Shown: piece after piece, positions 8,518 to 16,550 of the stretch | Position numbering within the stretch: position 1 is the first letter of the stretch | Layout: every line of letters starts with the position of its first letter | Assembly: GCA_947488345.1 (NCBI GenBank) | Contig: CANKZQ010000006.1 | Coordinates: 124,001-188,000 of the forward strand | Length of the DNA stretch: 64,000 bases | Origin: an uncultured Flavobacteriaceae bacterium | GTDB taxonomy: Bacteria; Bacteroidota; Bacteroidia; Flavobacteriales; Flavobacteriaceae | Direction of reading: 5' to 3' | Program-made: the position numbers and the translations under genes | The notes under the pieces: model-generated | Database searches by the model: none | The model's input: only the letters and a program-made list of their open reading frames with translations | What the model was told of the DNA's origin: nothing

Positions 8518-9681
8518 ATGAAAAAAATATTTGAAGATACAGAGACGGCTTTCGCTTTGAAAACGGATACAGAATTAGATAGAGCCTATTTTTTATTTAA
8601 AATGATTCAAAGTGAACCGTTGGTGAGGATAGGTACTGCCATTACAAATTTTGCTTTAAAAGCGCATATGCCAGTTGAACATTTGATTAGAGCCTCTGTT
8701 TTTGATCATTTTTGTGGAGGTGTCACTGAAGAAGATTGCTTACCCGTAATTGAGAAAATGTATGCTAAGAATGTGCACGCAACCTTAGATTATTCGGTGG
8801 AGGGTAAGGAAGACGAAGATCAATTTGATTTAGCCGAAAGGATCATCTTACAAAATATCGATTTTGCACAGGAAAAGGATAGTATACCTTTTGCTGTTTT
8901 TAAACCTACTGCTTTTGGACGTTTTGCCTTGTATCAAAAGCTTACTGAAGGTAAAGAATTAAATGCCGAGGAGAAATCAGAATGGCAAAAGGTGATTCAG
9001 CGTTTTGATACAGTTTGTAAAGTGGCGTATGATAAAAATGTAACGCTCTTGATTGATGCTGAGGAAAGCTGGATGCAAGGTGCTGCCGATGAATTAATCG
9101 AATTGATGATGCAAACCTATAATAAAGAAAAGGCAATTGTTTTTAGTACCTTACAAATGTATCGTTGGGACCGCTTAGACTACCTCAAGCAATTGTACCA
9201 AAGAGCTCAAGAAAAAGGTTTCTTTATCGGAATGAAAGTAGTGAGAGGAGCCTACATGGAAAAAGAAAGAGAACGAGCAGAGGAGAAGGGATATCCGTCT
9301 CCTATCTGTAAAAATAAACAGGCCACCGACGACAATTATAATGCTGCGATTAAATTTATGATGGACAATGAGAAAATGGCCTTATTTGCAGGAACTCATA
9401 ATGAGGCAAGTTCTCTGATATTAATGGAACTTGCTAAAGAAAAAGATATTTTGAAAAATGACAATCGATTGTGGTTTGGTCAGTTATATGGTATGAGTGA
9501 TCATATTAGCTATAATTTAGCAAAAGAAGGTTATAACGTTGCTAAGTATTTACCCTACGGCCCTGTAAGAGATGTGATGCCATACCTTATCCGTAGAGCT
9601 GAAGAAAACACCTCAGTGTCAGGTCAAACAAGTCGTGAATTAAGCTTGTTAAAAAGAGAACGAAAACGAAGAAAATTGTAG
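8518..9681 (+). CDS. Proline dehydrogenase
   Basis: A monofunctional FAD-dependent proline dehydrogenase of 387 residues, oxidising proline to pyrroline-5-carboxylate. Barrel-strand motifs VTLLIDAEESWMQ, GMKVVRGAYMEKE, FAGTHNEAS and GQLYGMSDH are present, and the C-terminal YLPYGPVRDVMPYLIRRAEEN is the conserved substrate-binding helix. The frame is open to 8476, but a -7 promoter element lies inside that extension, so the ATG at 8518 is chosen. The P5C dehydrogenase partner is not in the window. The stop overlaps the next start codon. Confidence 0.92.
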   Translation: MKKIFEDTETAFALKTDTELDRAYFLFKMIQSEPLVRIGTAITNFALKAHMPVEHLIRASVFDHFCGGVTEEDCLPVIEKMYAKNVHATLDYSVEGKEDEDQFDLAERIILQNIDFAQEKDSIPFAVFKPTAFGRFALYQKLTEGKELNAEEKSEWQKVIQRFDTVCKVAYDKNVTLLIDAEESWMQGAADELIELMMQTYNKEKAIVFSTLQMYRWDRLDYLKQLYQRAQEKGFFIGMKVVRGAYMEKERERAEEKGYPSPICKNKQATDDNYNAAIKFMMDNEKMALFAGTHNEASSLILMELAKEKDILKNDNRLWFGQLYGMSDHISYNLAKEGYNVAKYLPYGPVRDVMPYLIRRAEENTSVSGQTSRELSLLKRERKRRKL

Positions 9682-9974
9682 TGATCACTACTGATGAAAT
9701 AAAAAGAATATTAGAGAAGAATAGTAAAAGCCTTGTTCAAGAACTCAAACAAAGTAAAGAACTGGTAGTTTTACTCAACAAATCTGCCTACACAAAATTA
9801 TCAGATGATGAGAAGGTAAAAGTAAAATCTCAGTTGTTGGATGTCTTAAAAAGTATTCCAGCACTTGCGGTCTTTTTATTGCCAGGAGGGGTTGTGCTTC
9901 TACCATTAATTGCGAAGCTGATTCCAGATATTTTACCAAGTGCTTTCAGAGATGGTCCTGACGAAGAGGAATAA
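9681..9974 (+). CDS. Small LETM1-like C-terminal domain protein
   Basis: A 97-residue protein with a GTG start overlapping the proline dehydrogenase stop by one base (TAGTG), which implies translational coupling. The C-terminal half, IPALAVFLLPGGVVLLPLI followed by LIPDILPSAF, resembles the hydrophobic signature of LETM1-type proteins, but the protein is only this short module. It may associate with membrane. Family assignment is by eye and function is unknown. A link to proline catabolism is suggested only by the overlap. Confidence 0.7.
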   Translation: MITTDEIKRILEKNSKSLVQELKQSKELVVLLNKSAYTKLSDDEKVKVKSQLLDVLKSIPALAVFLLPGGVVLLPLIAKLIPDILPSAFRDGPDEEE

Positions 9975-11618
9975 CTATTCGAAAATTACGTTTTCTGAAT
10001 GCTCAAACCATGATGTATAGAATTCTCTATGAATTTTCTCTACGCTATTCCGCTTCACTTTTAAGGTCGGTGTTGCTAATCCGTTATCAACTGTCCAATC
10101 TTCCTTCATAACCACAACTTTAGCTAGTTTTTCATGCTTTTCTAGACTAGGATTTATTTCTTGAATGCTTTTCCATAGACTTTCAGAAAAATCTTGATGA
10201 CTTTTAGCCTTACCTGAGAGCGAGGGTGTTACTAAGGCAATTGGTTGCGGAATGCCGGTACCAACAATACATATTTGCTCAATATCACCATTTTTTGAAA
10301 GCTCTAGCTCTATAGGAGCAGGAGATATGTACTTTCCCTTATCTGTTTTAAATTGATCTTTAGCTCTACCTGTTATTGTCAAATATCCATCATGATCGTA
10401 TTCTCCTAAATCTCCTGTTTTTAAATACCCATCGTCAGTGAAAACACTTGCCGTTATATCAGGAGCCTTGAAATAACCGGTCATTAGACAGTCGTTTTTA
10501 ATACATACTTCTCCTTCAGCAGATAATTTGGTTTGTACCCCAACTAAGGGCCTGCCAACGCTCCCGATACGATTATAGTTTGGTAGGTTGATATGTGAAA
10601 TGATACAATCTTCAGTCATACCATATCCTTGTAATACTTGTATTCCTATTTTTTTATACCATCGCATTAAACTACTTGCCAAAGGAGCAGCTCCAGAAAT
10701 GATTACCACCGCACTCGTGAGTCCTAATTTTTGTTTTAATTTCTTTTTAATAATGTTGTTTACGATAGGAATGTTGAGCAATACGTTTAGTTTTTTTTGC
10801 GGAATAGTATCGAGTATTTTTTCTTGGAACTTTGCCCAAATTCTTGGAACGGCAAAAAAGGTATGTGGTTGTGTTCTTTCTAAATCGGAGGCAAATGTTT
10901 CTAGTGATTCGGCAAAAGATATCGTAGCCCCTAAAACCAATCCAAACATGGCGATACCAACGCGTTCTGCAATATGTCCTAAGGGTAGGTAGGAGAACAG
11001 TCGAGGGTGTTTGGGTAAATCTACCGTGCGGTTAAAGGTATTCGCAGCAGTTATAAAATTGCCTACGGTATGCATGACTCCTTTTGGAGTTCCAGTAGTT
11101 CCTGAGGTATAGATAATACTTGCCAAATCATCTTTTTTCGGTAAGTTAGGTTCCGCTAATGGCGGATGTTTTTTGACCAATTCTTCCCAACTATCACCTG
11201 TATTTTCTCCATAAAGGTTGACGCTTATTTTATGAATATCCGGAATGCCCTTTTGTTGAGACGCAAAATTATCCAATTTACCGATAATAATAACTTTCGA
11301 TTCACTATGCGTCAGTATTTGATGAATTGAGGTGTCGTTCAATGTTGGATAAATAGGAATAGAGACATGACCAGCCATCATAATGGCAATGTCAGACATG
11401 ATCCAGTGGGCACAATTTTTAGAGAGTAAGGCAATATGACTATGTTTCGGGAGGTCATAGGCATTCAAAGCAGTGGCAATTTTACGTATTTCTTCACCAG
11501 CAGATTTGTAGGTATAGCTTTTAATTTTTCCAGCGATCGGCTGATGTAAAAAAGGAGTTTCAGGAGCTTGCTTTTCCCAAAATAGGAAAGCCTCCAAAGG
11601 CGAGTTAAATGATGTCAT
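9975..11618 (-). CDS. AMP-dependent long-chain acyl-CoA ligase
   Basis: A 547-residue ANL-superfamily ligase that activates a carboxylate, probably a fatty acid, to its CoA thioester through an acyl-adenylate. Motifs are the P-loop IIYTSGTTGTPKG, VLQGYGMTE, TGDLGEYDHDGYLTITGR with the hinge Asp/Arg, and the C-terminal catalytic-Lys region ending in ATPTLKVKR. This resembles FadD15-type long-chain enzymes. It could feed the beta-oxidation operon at 16.5-22.5 kb. It abuts the LETM1-like gene convergently with no intergenic base. Confidence 0.9.
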   Translation of the reverse strand: MTSFNSPLEAFLFWEKQAPETPFLHQPIAGKIKSYTYKSAGEEIRKIATALNAYDLPKHSHIALLSKNCAHWIMSDIAIMMAGHVSIPIYPTLNDTSIHQILTHSESKVIIIGKLDNFASQQKGIPDIHKISVNLYGENTGDSWEELVKKHPPLAEPNLPKKDDLASIIYTSGTTGTPKGVMHTVGNFITAANTFNRTVDLPKHPRLFSYLPLGHIAERVGIAMFGLVLGATISFAESLETFASDLERTQPHTFFAVPRIWAKFQEKILDTIPQKKLNVLLNIPIVNNIIKKKLKQKLGLTSAVVIISGAAPLASSLMRWYKKIGIQVLQGYGMTEDCIISHINLPNYNRIGSVGRPLVGVQTKLSAEGEVCIKNDCLMTGYFKAPDITASVFTDDGYLKTGDLGEYDHDGYLTITGRAKDQFKTDKGKYISPAPIELELSKNGDIEQICIVGTGIPQPIALVTPSLSGKAKSHQDFSESLWKSIQEINPSLEKHEKLAKVVVMKEDWTVDNGLATPTLKVKRNSVEKIHREFYTSWFEHSENVIFE

Positions 11619-11691
11619 GTGGTTAACAAATTATGCTCTAATATAGAAATAATTTTTAAGCAGAAAGTTGGAAATGCATATTTTGGAGACT

Positions 11692-13248
11692 TTAATACCC
11701 AACAATAGCCGCTTCGGCACAGCGTTCACCATCCATAGCCGCCGACACGATTCCTCCGGCATAACCGCCACCTTCCCCACATGGGAATAAGCCTTTAATC
11801 TCAGGATGCTCTAAATTTTCTTTTCTAGGAATACTTACTGGGGATGAGGTACGAGATTCAACACCAACAATGTTGGCTTCGTGCGTATAGTATCCTCTCA
11901 TTTTTTGGCCAAATATCTTGAATCCATTTCTCAATTTGCCTCCAATTAATTTGGGAAGTAAAGAATGCAAGGGTGCTGAATTCAAACCAGGTTGATAAGA
12001 AGTTGCATTTAAATCTGAAGACAAGCGTCCTTCGACAAAATCAGTGAGTCGTTGTGCAGGGGCAACCTGACTTCTGCCTCCGGCGGTAAATGACAATCGC
12101 TCTAGATTTTTTTGATACTCCAACCCTTTGAGAACACCAAAACGTTCGTATTTCGGAAGGTCTTTTTCAATATCGATTTCTACGACAATTCCTGAGTTTG
12201 CAAATAGATTATTTCTTTTCGATGGCGACATACCGTTCACAACAACTTCTCCATTGGCAGTAGCCGCTGGAACTATGAATCCACCTGGACACATACAAAA
12301 TGAATAGACACCTCTTTCTTTCACTTGAGCCACCAAACTATATGCGGCGGCTGGTAATAACTCGTCTCGTTTTCCCTCACAGTGGTATTGAATTGAGTCG
12401 ATGATATGTTGAGGATGTTCTACACGCACTCCCATGGCAAACGATTTTGCCTGTATGGCAATCTCTTTTTTATGCAACAAATAATAGATATCTCTTGCCG
12501 AATGTCCGGTAGCTAAAATAACACGTTCAACCGGCATTTCGATATCATTTTGGAGACGAATGGCCTTAAGTTTTTGTTGTTTCACCACGACATCAATAAC
12601 CCTACTTTCAAAATGAATTTCGCCACCATATTTTAAAATGGTTTCACGAATATTTTCTACTATTTTAGGTAATTTATTTGTGCCAATATGTGGATGTGCA
12701 TCGACCAATATTTGCTCGGTAGCACCGTGATGTACAAAACTCTCAAATACTCTTCGAACATCACCACGTTTCAAACTTCGCGTGTATAATTTCCCGTCAG
12801 AATAAGTACCTGCGCCTCCTTCACCAAAACAATAGTTAGAGTCTTCATTTACATGGTGCTCTTGATTGATTGCTCTTAAATCTCGACGTCTTTCCTGTAC
12901 TTTTTTTCCTCGTTCTAATACTACAGGTTTGTAGCCTAATTCTATACAACGCAACGCGGCCCACATACCAGCCGGACCAAAACCAACGATATGAATTGCT
13001 TTGGCGGATGAAACATCTTTATAATCAAATGAATAATTTGAAGACTCGGGTGGTAATTCTTGTATGAAAACGGCAACTTTATAATTGAAAATCACTGTTT
13101 TTTTACGGGCATCTATAGACTTTCGTAGTACTTTGATCGCAGAAATCTCAGAACGGTCGATCTGCAAAAACTGAGCAGCTTTTTTTTCTAAAATACCGTC
13201 TTTTTTCTCTTCTATGAGATTTACTCTAAGCTGAATTTCTTTTACCAT
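11692..13248 (-). CDS. FAD-dependent oxidoreductase of the COG2509 type
   Basis: A predicted 518-residue flavoprotein. A short N-terminal domain (about 1-80) precedes the Rossmann FAD site IHIVGFGPAGMWAALRC. Further conserved stretches are NYCFGEGGAGTYSDGKLYTR, VILATGHSARDIYYLL, SFCMCPGGFIVPAA and a C-terminal FPCGEGGGYAGGI. The family is widespread but its physiological substrate is not established. An upstream TTG would add six residues (to 13266); the ATG at 13248 is preferred. It is transcribed away from typA, across a 400-bp gap. Confidence 0.85.
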   Translation of the reverse strand: MVKEIQLRVNLIEEKKDGILEKKAAQFLQIDRSEISAIKVLRKSIDARKKTVIFNYKVAVFIQELPPESSNYSFDYKDVSSAKAIHIVGFGPAGMWAALRCIELGYKPVVLERGKKVQERRRDLRAINQEHHVNEDSNYCFGEGGAGTYSDGKLYTRSLKRGDVRRVFESFVHHGATEQILVDAHPHIGTNKLPKIVENIRETILKYGGEIHFESRVIDVVVKQQKLKAIRLQNDIEMPVERVILATGHSARDIYYLLHKKEIAIQAKSFAMGVRVEHPQHIIDSIQYHCEGKRDELLPAAAYSLVAQVKERGVYSFCMCPGGFIVPAATANGEVVVNGMSPSKRNNLFANSGIVVEIDIEKDLPKYERFGVLKGLEYQKNLERLSFTAGGRSQVAPAQRLTDFVEGRLSSDLNATSYQPGLNSAPLHSLLPKLIGGKLRNGFKIFGQKMRGYYTHEANIVGVESRTSSPVSIPRKENLEHPEIKGLFPCGEGGGYAGGIVSAAMDGERCAEAAIVGY

Positions 13249-13312
13249 CTTGGCGAAAATAATCAAAATTCAATAGAATAATCGAAGACAGGTTATGAAT
13301 CAGATATAAATA

Positions 13313-13443
13313 CAGGTAGCGAGATGCATACATGTTCCATTATTTTCGCATTTATAAAATATCAGTTAACAGTTGCTAACGTTTCAGTTATTCAATTTCA
13401 CTGATATAATTCCCAAAATAAATAGATGCATCGACGCTACCTG
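13313..13443. repeat. 131-bp nested imperfect palindrome
   Basis: The outer arms CAGGTAGCG-AGATGCAT (13313-13329) and ATGCATCGACGCTACCTG (13426-13443) are inverted copies with one small difference. The inner arms ATATCAGT (13359-13366) and ACTGATAT (13400-13407) are perfect. The whole could fold as a long interrupted hairpin. It resembles a miniature mobile element or a folded recombination site, but no target-site duplication is visible. Confidence 0.6.
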
Positions 13444-13624
13444 CTTTGTTTTCAAAATCAGGACACTAGTGAACAAATTTGACTAAAATATACATGAAGA
13501 AGTAAACACGAACTGAAGAGTATACTTAGGCATGAGACTTAGTTGGTTGATTATAAAGGTAGTAAATTAATTTTAATAACTGAAAAAAGAAAACTATAAT
13601 GCAAAATTATCTAATTAAATCTAG

Positions 13625-13632
13625 TACTTTTG
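13625..13632 (+). promoter_or_regulatory. Promoter -7 element TACTTTTG for typA
   Basis: An exact TAnnTTTG match 31 bp before the typA start. It is followed by a 5-bp GC stem CCCGA-ATTAA-TCGGG (13635-13649) that would lie in the mRNA leader. Confidence 0.6.
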
Positions 13633-13663
13633 CACCCGAATTAATCGGGGCAAAATTAAGTAT

Positions 13664-15433
13664 ATGCAATCTATTAGAAATATAGCTATTATAGCACACG
13701 TCGATCACGGTAAAACGACATTGGTTGATAAAATTATTGATCAAGCAAAAATATTGGATGATCGAAAGGAACGTACAGATTTATTATTGGATAATAATGA
13801 TTTGGAGCGTGAACGAGGAATTACGATTCTTTCTAAGAATGTTTCGGTAACGTATAAGGATGTGAAAATCAATGTTATTGACACACCTGGTCACGCCGAT
13901 TTTGGTGGTGAAGTAGAGCGTGTATTAAAAATGGCTGACGGTGTGCTGTTGCTAGTAGATGCATTCGAAGGCCCAATGCCGCAAACGCGTTTCGTTTTAG
14001 GAAAAGCTTTAGAATTAGGATTGACACCGATAGTCGTTGTAAACAAAGTAGATAAAGAAAACTGTACACCTGACTTAGTACATGAGAAAGTTTTTGATTT
14101 AATGTTTGCGCTAGATGCAACCGAAGATCAATTAGATTTTACAACCATTTACGGTTCTGCAAAAAATGGTTGGATGAGTACCGATTGGCAAGAACCAACG
14201 GATAATATTTTATCATTACTAGATGCCGTTGTAGATGTGATACCAGAAGCCCCATATAGAGAAGGAACTCCGCAAATGCAAATTACCTCTTTAGATTTTT
14301 CGTCTTTTACTGGACGAATAGCTATTGGACGTGTATTTAGAGGAGACCTAGAAGAGAATAAAGATTATATGTTGTGTAAGTCAGATGGCTCTACAAAGAA
14401 AGTTAGGATTAAAGAATTACATGTATTTGAAGGTATGGGTAAGGCCAAGGTTTCAAAAGTACGCAGTGGAGATATTTGTGCTATCACAGGTATTGAAGGC
14501 TTTGAAATTGGAGATACTATCGCTGATGTGGAGAGCCCAGAAGCATTACCAAGAATTGAAGTAGATCAACCAACAATGAGTATGTTATTTACAATTAACA
14601 ACTCTCCATTTTTTGGTAAAGAAGGTAAATTTGTAACCTCACGTCATTTACGTGATCGTTTATTTAAAGAAACAGAGAAGAACTTGGCATTGCGTGTTGA
14701 AGAAACCGATACGGAAGATAAGTTCAATGTTTTCGGACGTGGTATTTTACATTTATCTGTATTGATAGAAACAATGCGTCGAGAAGGATACGAACTTCAA
14801 GTTGGTAGACCTCAAGTGATCTTAAAAGAAATTGATGGTGTAAAATGTGAACCGTATGAGACCTTAGTTGTTGATGTACCCGAAGAATTGGCGAGTAAAG
14901 CGATTAACTTAATCACACTTAGAAAAGGCGATTTATTGGTGATGGAACCAAAAGGAGACTTACAACATCTAGAGTTTGATATTCCTTCTAGAGGATTGAT
15001 AGGTTTACGAAATAAAATATTAACAGCAACACAAGGTGAAGCAATTATCAATCATAGACTTCGCGGATACGATACCTATAAAGGCGAATTTAATGACGTT
15101 GTGAATGGTGCAATCGTAAGTTCTGAGGCTGGAAAAGCAACCGCTTACGCAATTGACCGTCTACAAGATAGAGGAAAGTTCTTTATTGACCCAAATGAAG
15201 AGATTTACAAAGGTCAAGTGGTTGGAGAAAACACGCGTCAAGATGATATGGGTGTGAATTTAATTAAAGGGAAAAAACTATCGAATGTACGTAGTTCAGG
15301 AGCAGATGATGCTGCTAAAATTTTCCCTAAAATAGATTTTTCATTAGAAGAATGTATGGAGTATATCAAAGATGACGAATATCTTGAAGTGACTCCAATG
15401 AGTTTACGAATGCGTAAAATTGAATTTAGATAA
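13664..15433 (+). CDS. typA: Ribosome-associated translational GTPase TypA/BipA
   Basis: A 589-residue GTPase of the EF-G-like family that binds ribosomes and aids large-subunit assembly and stress responses. G motifs are clear: AHVDHGKTT (G1), ERERGITI (G2), DTPGHADFGGEVER (G3), VNKVDKE (G4) and a GSAKNGW (G5). EF-G-like domains III and V and the TypA-specific C-terminal domain (from about residue 480) follow. Length is close to the usual 600. It has its own promoter element and a small leader hairpin. Confidence 0.95.
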   Translation: MQSIRNIAIIAHVDHGKTTLVDKIIDQAKILDDRKERTDLLLDNNDLERERGITILSKNVSVTYKDVKINVIDTPGHADFGGEVERVLKMADGVLLLVDAFEGPMPQTRFVLGKALELGLTPIVVVNKVDKENCTPDLVHEKVFDLMFALDATEDQLDFTTIYGSAKNGWMSTDWQEPTDNILSLLDAVVDVIPEAPYREGTPQMQITSLDFSSFTGRIAIGRVFRGDLEENKDYMLCKSDGSTKKVRIKELHVFEGMGKAKVSKVRSGDICAITGIEGFEIGDTIADVESPEALPRIEVDQPTMSMLFTINNSPFFGKEGKFVTSRHLRDRLFKETEKNLALRVEETDTEDKFNVFGRGILHLSVLIETMRREGYELQVGRPQVILKEIDGVKCEPYETLVVDVPEELASKAINLITLRKGDLLVMEPKGDLQHLEFDIPSRGLIGLRNKILTATQGEAIINHRLRGYDTYKGEFNDVVNGAIVSSEAGKATAYAIDRLQDRGKFFIDPNEEIYKGQVVGENTRQDDMGVNLIKGKKLSNVRSSGADDAAKIFPKIDFSLEECMEYIKDDEYLEVTPMSLRMRKIEFR

Positions 15434-15507
15434 TCTTTTGTTAAAATCTAATTTCACTGTTTTTGAAAACCATAAAATTGTAAATTGCGAATCAAATAAA
15501 ATAGCAA

Positions 15508-16449
15508 ATGAATTTAAAAAGACTAGCACTATTATGTATGTTATTTATCGCAGTTATTGCGTGTAAGAAAGATGATGATACTACTGATAATTTTGATGCT
15601 GCTGCACAGGCGATTGAAGATGATGAAAACTTGGTGAATTTTTTAAAATCGCATTATTATGTTGAAGCTGCTTCAGGAGAAGTTTTTGGAGCAATCGATT
15701 CGATCAGAAATAATGAGATGTCATTGTTTGACAGTGAAAATCTGAAAATTCAAAATGTAACCGAGAATGATATCAATTACAAATTGTATTATTATGTTGT
15801 GAACGAAGGTGGCGCAGTGAGCCCATCAAAGACTGATTCGGTCTTAGTGAATTATAGCGGTTTTTTATTGGATAGTATAAAGTTTGATGAGCGGCTGTCG
15901 TATACATGGTTGTCATTAACAAGTGTGATAAGAGGTTGGAGTCATGGTTTTGTGAACTTTAAGGGAGGTACTAATGTAACACTGCCGGGAGAACCTGTTA
16001 GTTTTTCTGATACAGGGCAAGGAATTTTATTTTTACCTTCAGGATTGGCGTATGGTAATCTAGGTAATCCAGGGATACCTCCGAATGAATCGTTAATTTT
16101 TCATATTCGTTTAGGATTGGTAGAAAAAGCTGAGCATGACGGTGACAGATTGTTATCGAGTTATGAAGATTTAGATGGTGATGGTAACCCTAATAATGAT
16201 GACAGCGATGCCGATGGTGGGCCTGATTATTTGGATGCTGATGATGATAATGATGGGGTGTTAACACGTGATGAGTTGGAATTAAAAACATATGTGATTG
16301 ACGAAGGAGAATCAGAACCTATATTAGCTTCGAACGAAATAGAGTATGATAGAATGAAAAGCGGTGATACAATTACCATATATACTGCGGTAGTCACAGA
16401 TTCTAATAATGATGGGACGCCAGATTATTTAGATGCGAATGTGAATTAA
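15508..16449 (+). CDS. FKBP-type peptidyl-prolyl isomerase lipoprotein with Asp-rich calcium repeats
   Basis: A 313-residue lipoprotein: the lipobox IAVIACKKDD places the lipidated Cys at about 19. A FKBP-like domain occupies roughly 100-210 (DSVLVNYSGFLLDS through LIFHIRLGLVEK). The C-terminus carries acidic repeats of the thrombospondin type 3 / calcium-binding kind: DLDGDGNPNNDDSDADGG, YLDADDDNDGV and later DSNNDGTPDYLDAN. Relatives in gliding Flavobacteriia include GldI-like foldases, but the acidic tail is an addition, so a gliding role is not assumed. It probably folds envelope proteins. Confidence 0.85.
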   Translation: MNLKRLALLCMLFIAVIACKKDDDTTDNFDAAAQAIEDDENLVNFLKSHYYVEAASGEVFGAIDSIRNNEMSLFDSENLKIQNVTENDINYKLYYYVVNEGGAVSPSKTDSVLVNYSGFLLDSIKFDERLSYTWLSLTSVIRGWSHGFVNFKGGTNVTLPGEPVSFSDTGQGILFLPSGLAYGNLGNPGIPPNESLIFHIRLGLVEKAEHDGDRLLSSYEDLDGDGNPNNDDSDADGGPDYLDADDDNDGVLTRDELELKTYVIDEGESEPILASNEIEYDRMKSGDTITIYTAVVTDSNNDGTPDYLDANVN

Positions 16450-16479
16450 GTAAGTATTTAAAGAAGGTTATAAAAAACA

Positions 16480-16516
16480 AAAACCATTTCTTTTCTAAAA
16501 AGAAATGGTTTTTTTA
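16480..16516. terminator. Strong bidirectional terminator
   Basis: A 15-bp perfect stem (16480-16494 with 16498-16512) and 3-base loop, flanked by A and T runs, lies between the convergent FKBP and acyl-CoA dehydrogenase genes. Confidence 0.9.
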
Positions 16517-16550
16517 TTCCACTAAATTTGACTTCTAACGGAAAGTATGT

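Larger units (their letters stand above)
13267..13663. other. 397-bp intergenic region
   Basis: No credible reading frame or structural RNA was seen. It contains the nested inverted repeat at 13313-13443, then about 180 bp of unremarkable AT-rich sequence, then the typA promoter element and leader hairpin. Confidence 0.7.

Noticed and set aside
13313-13443. Integron attC site
   Set aside because: The folded shape is suggestive, but I could not find the RYYYAAC/GTTRRRY core boxes in the right places, and no integrase or gene cassettes are nearby.
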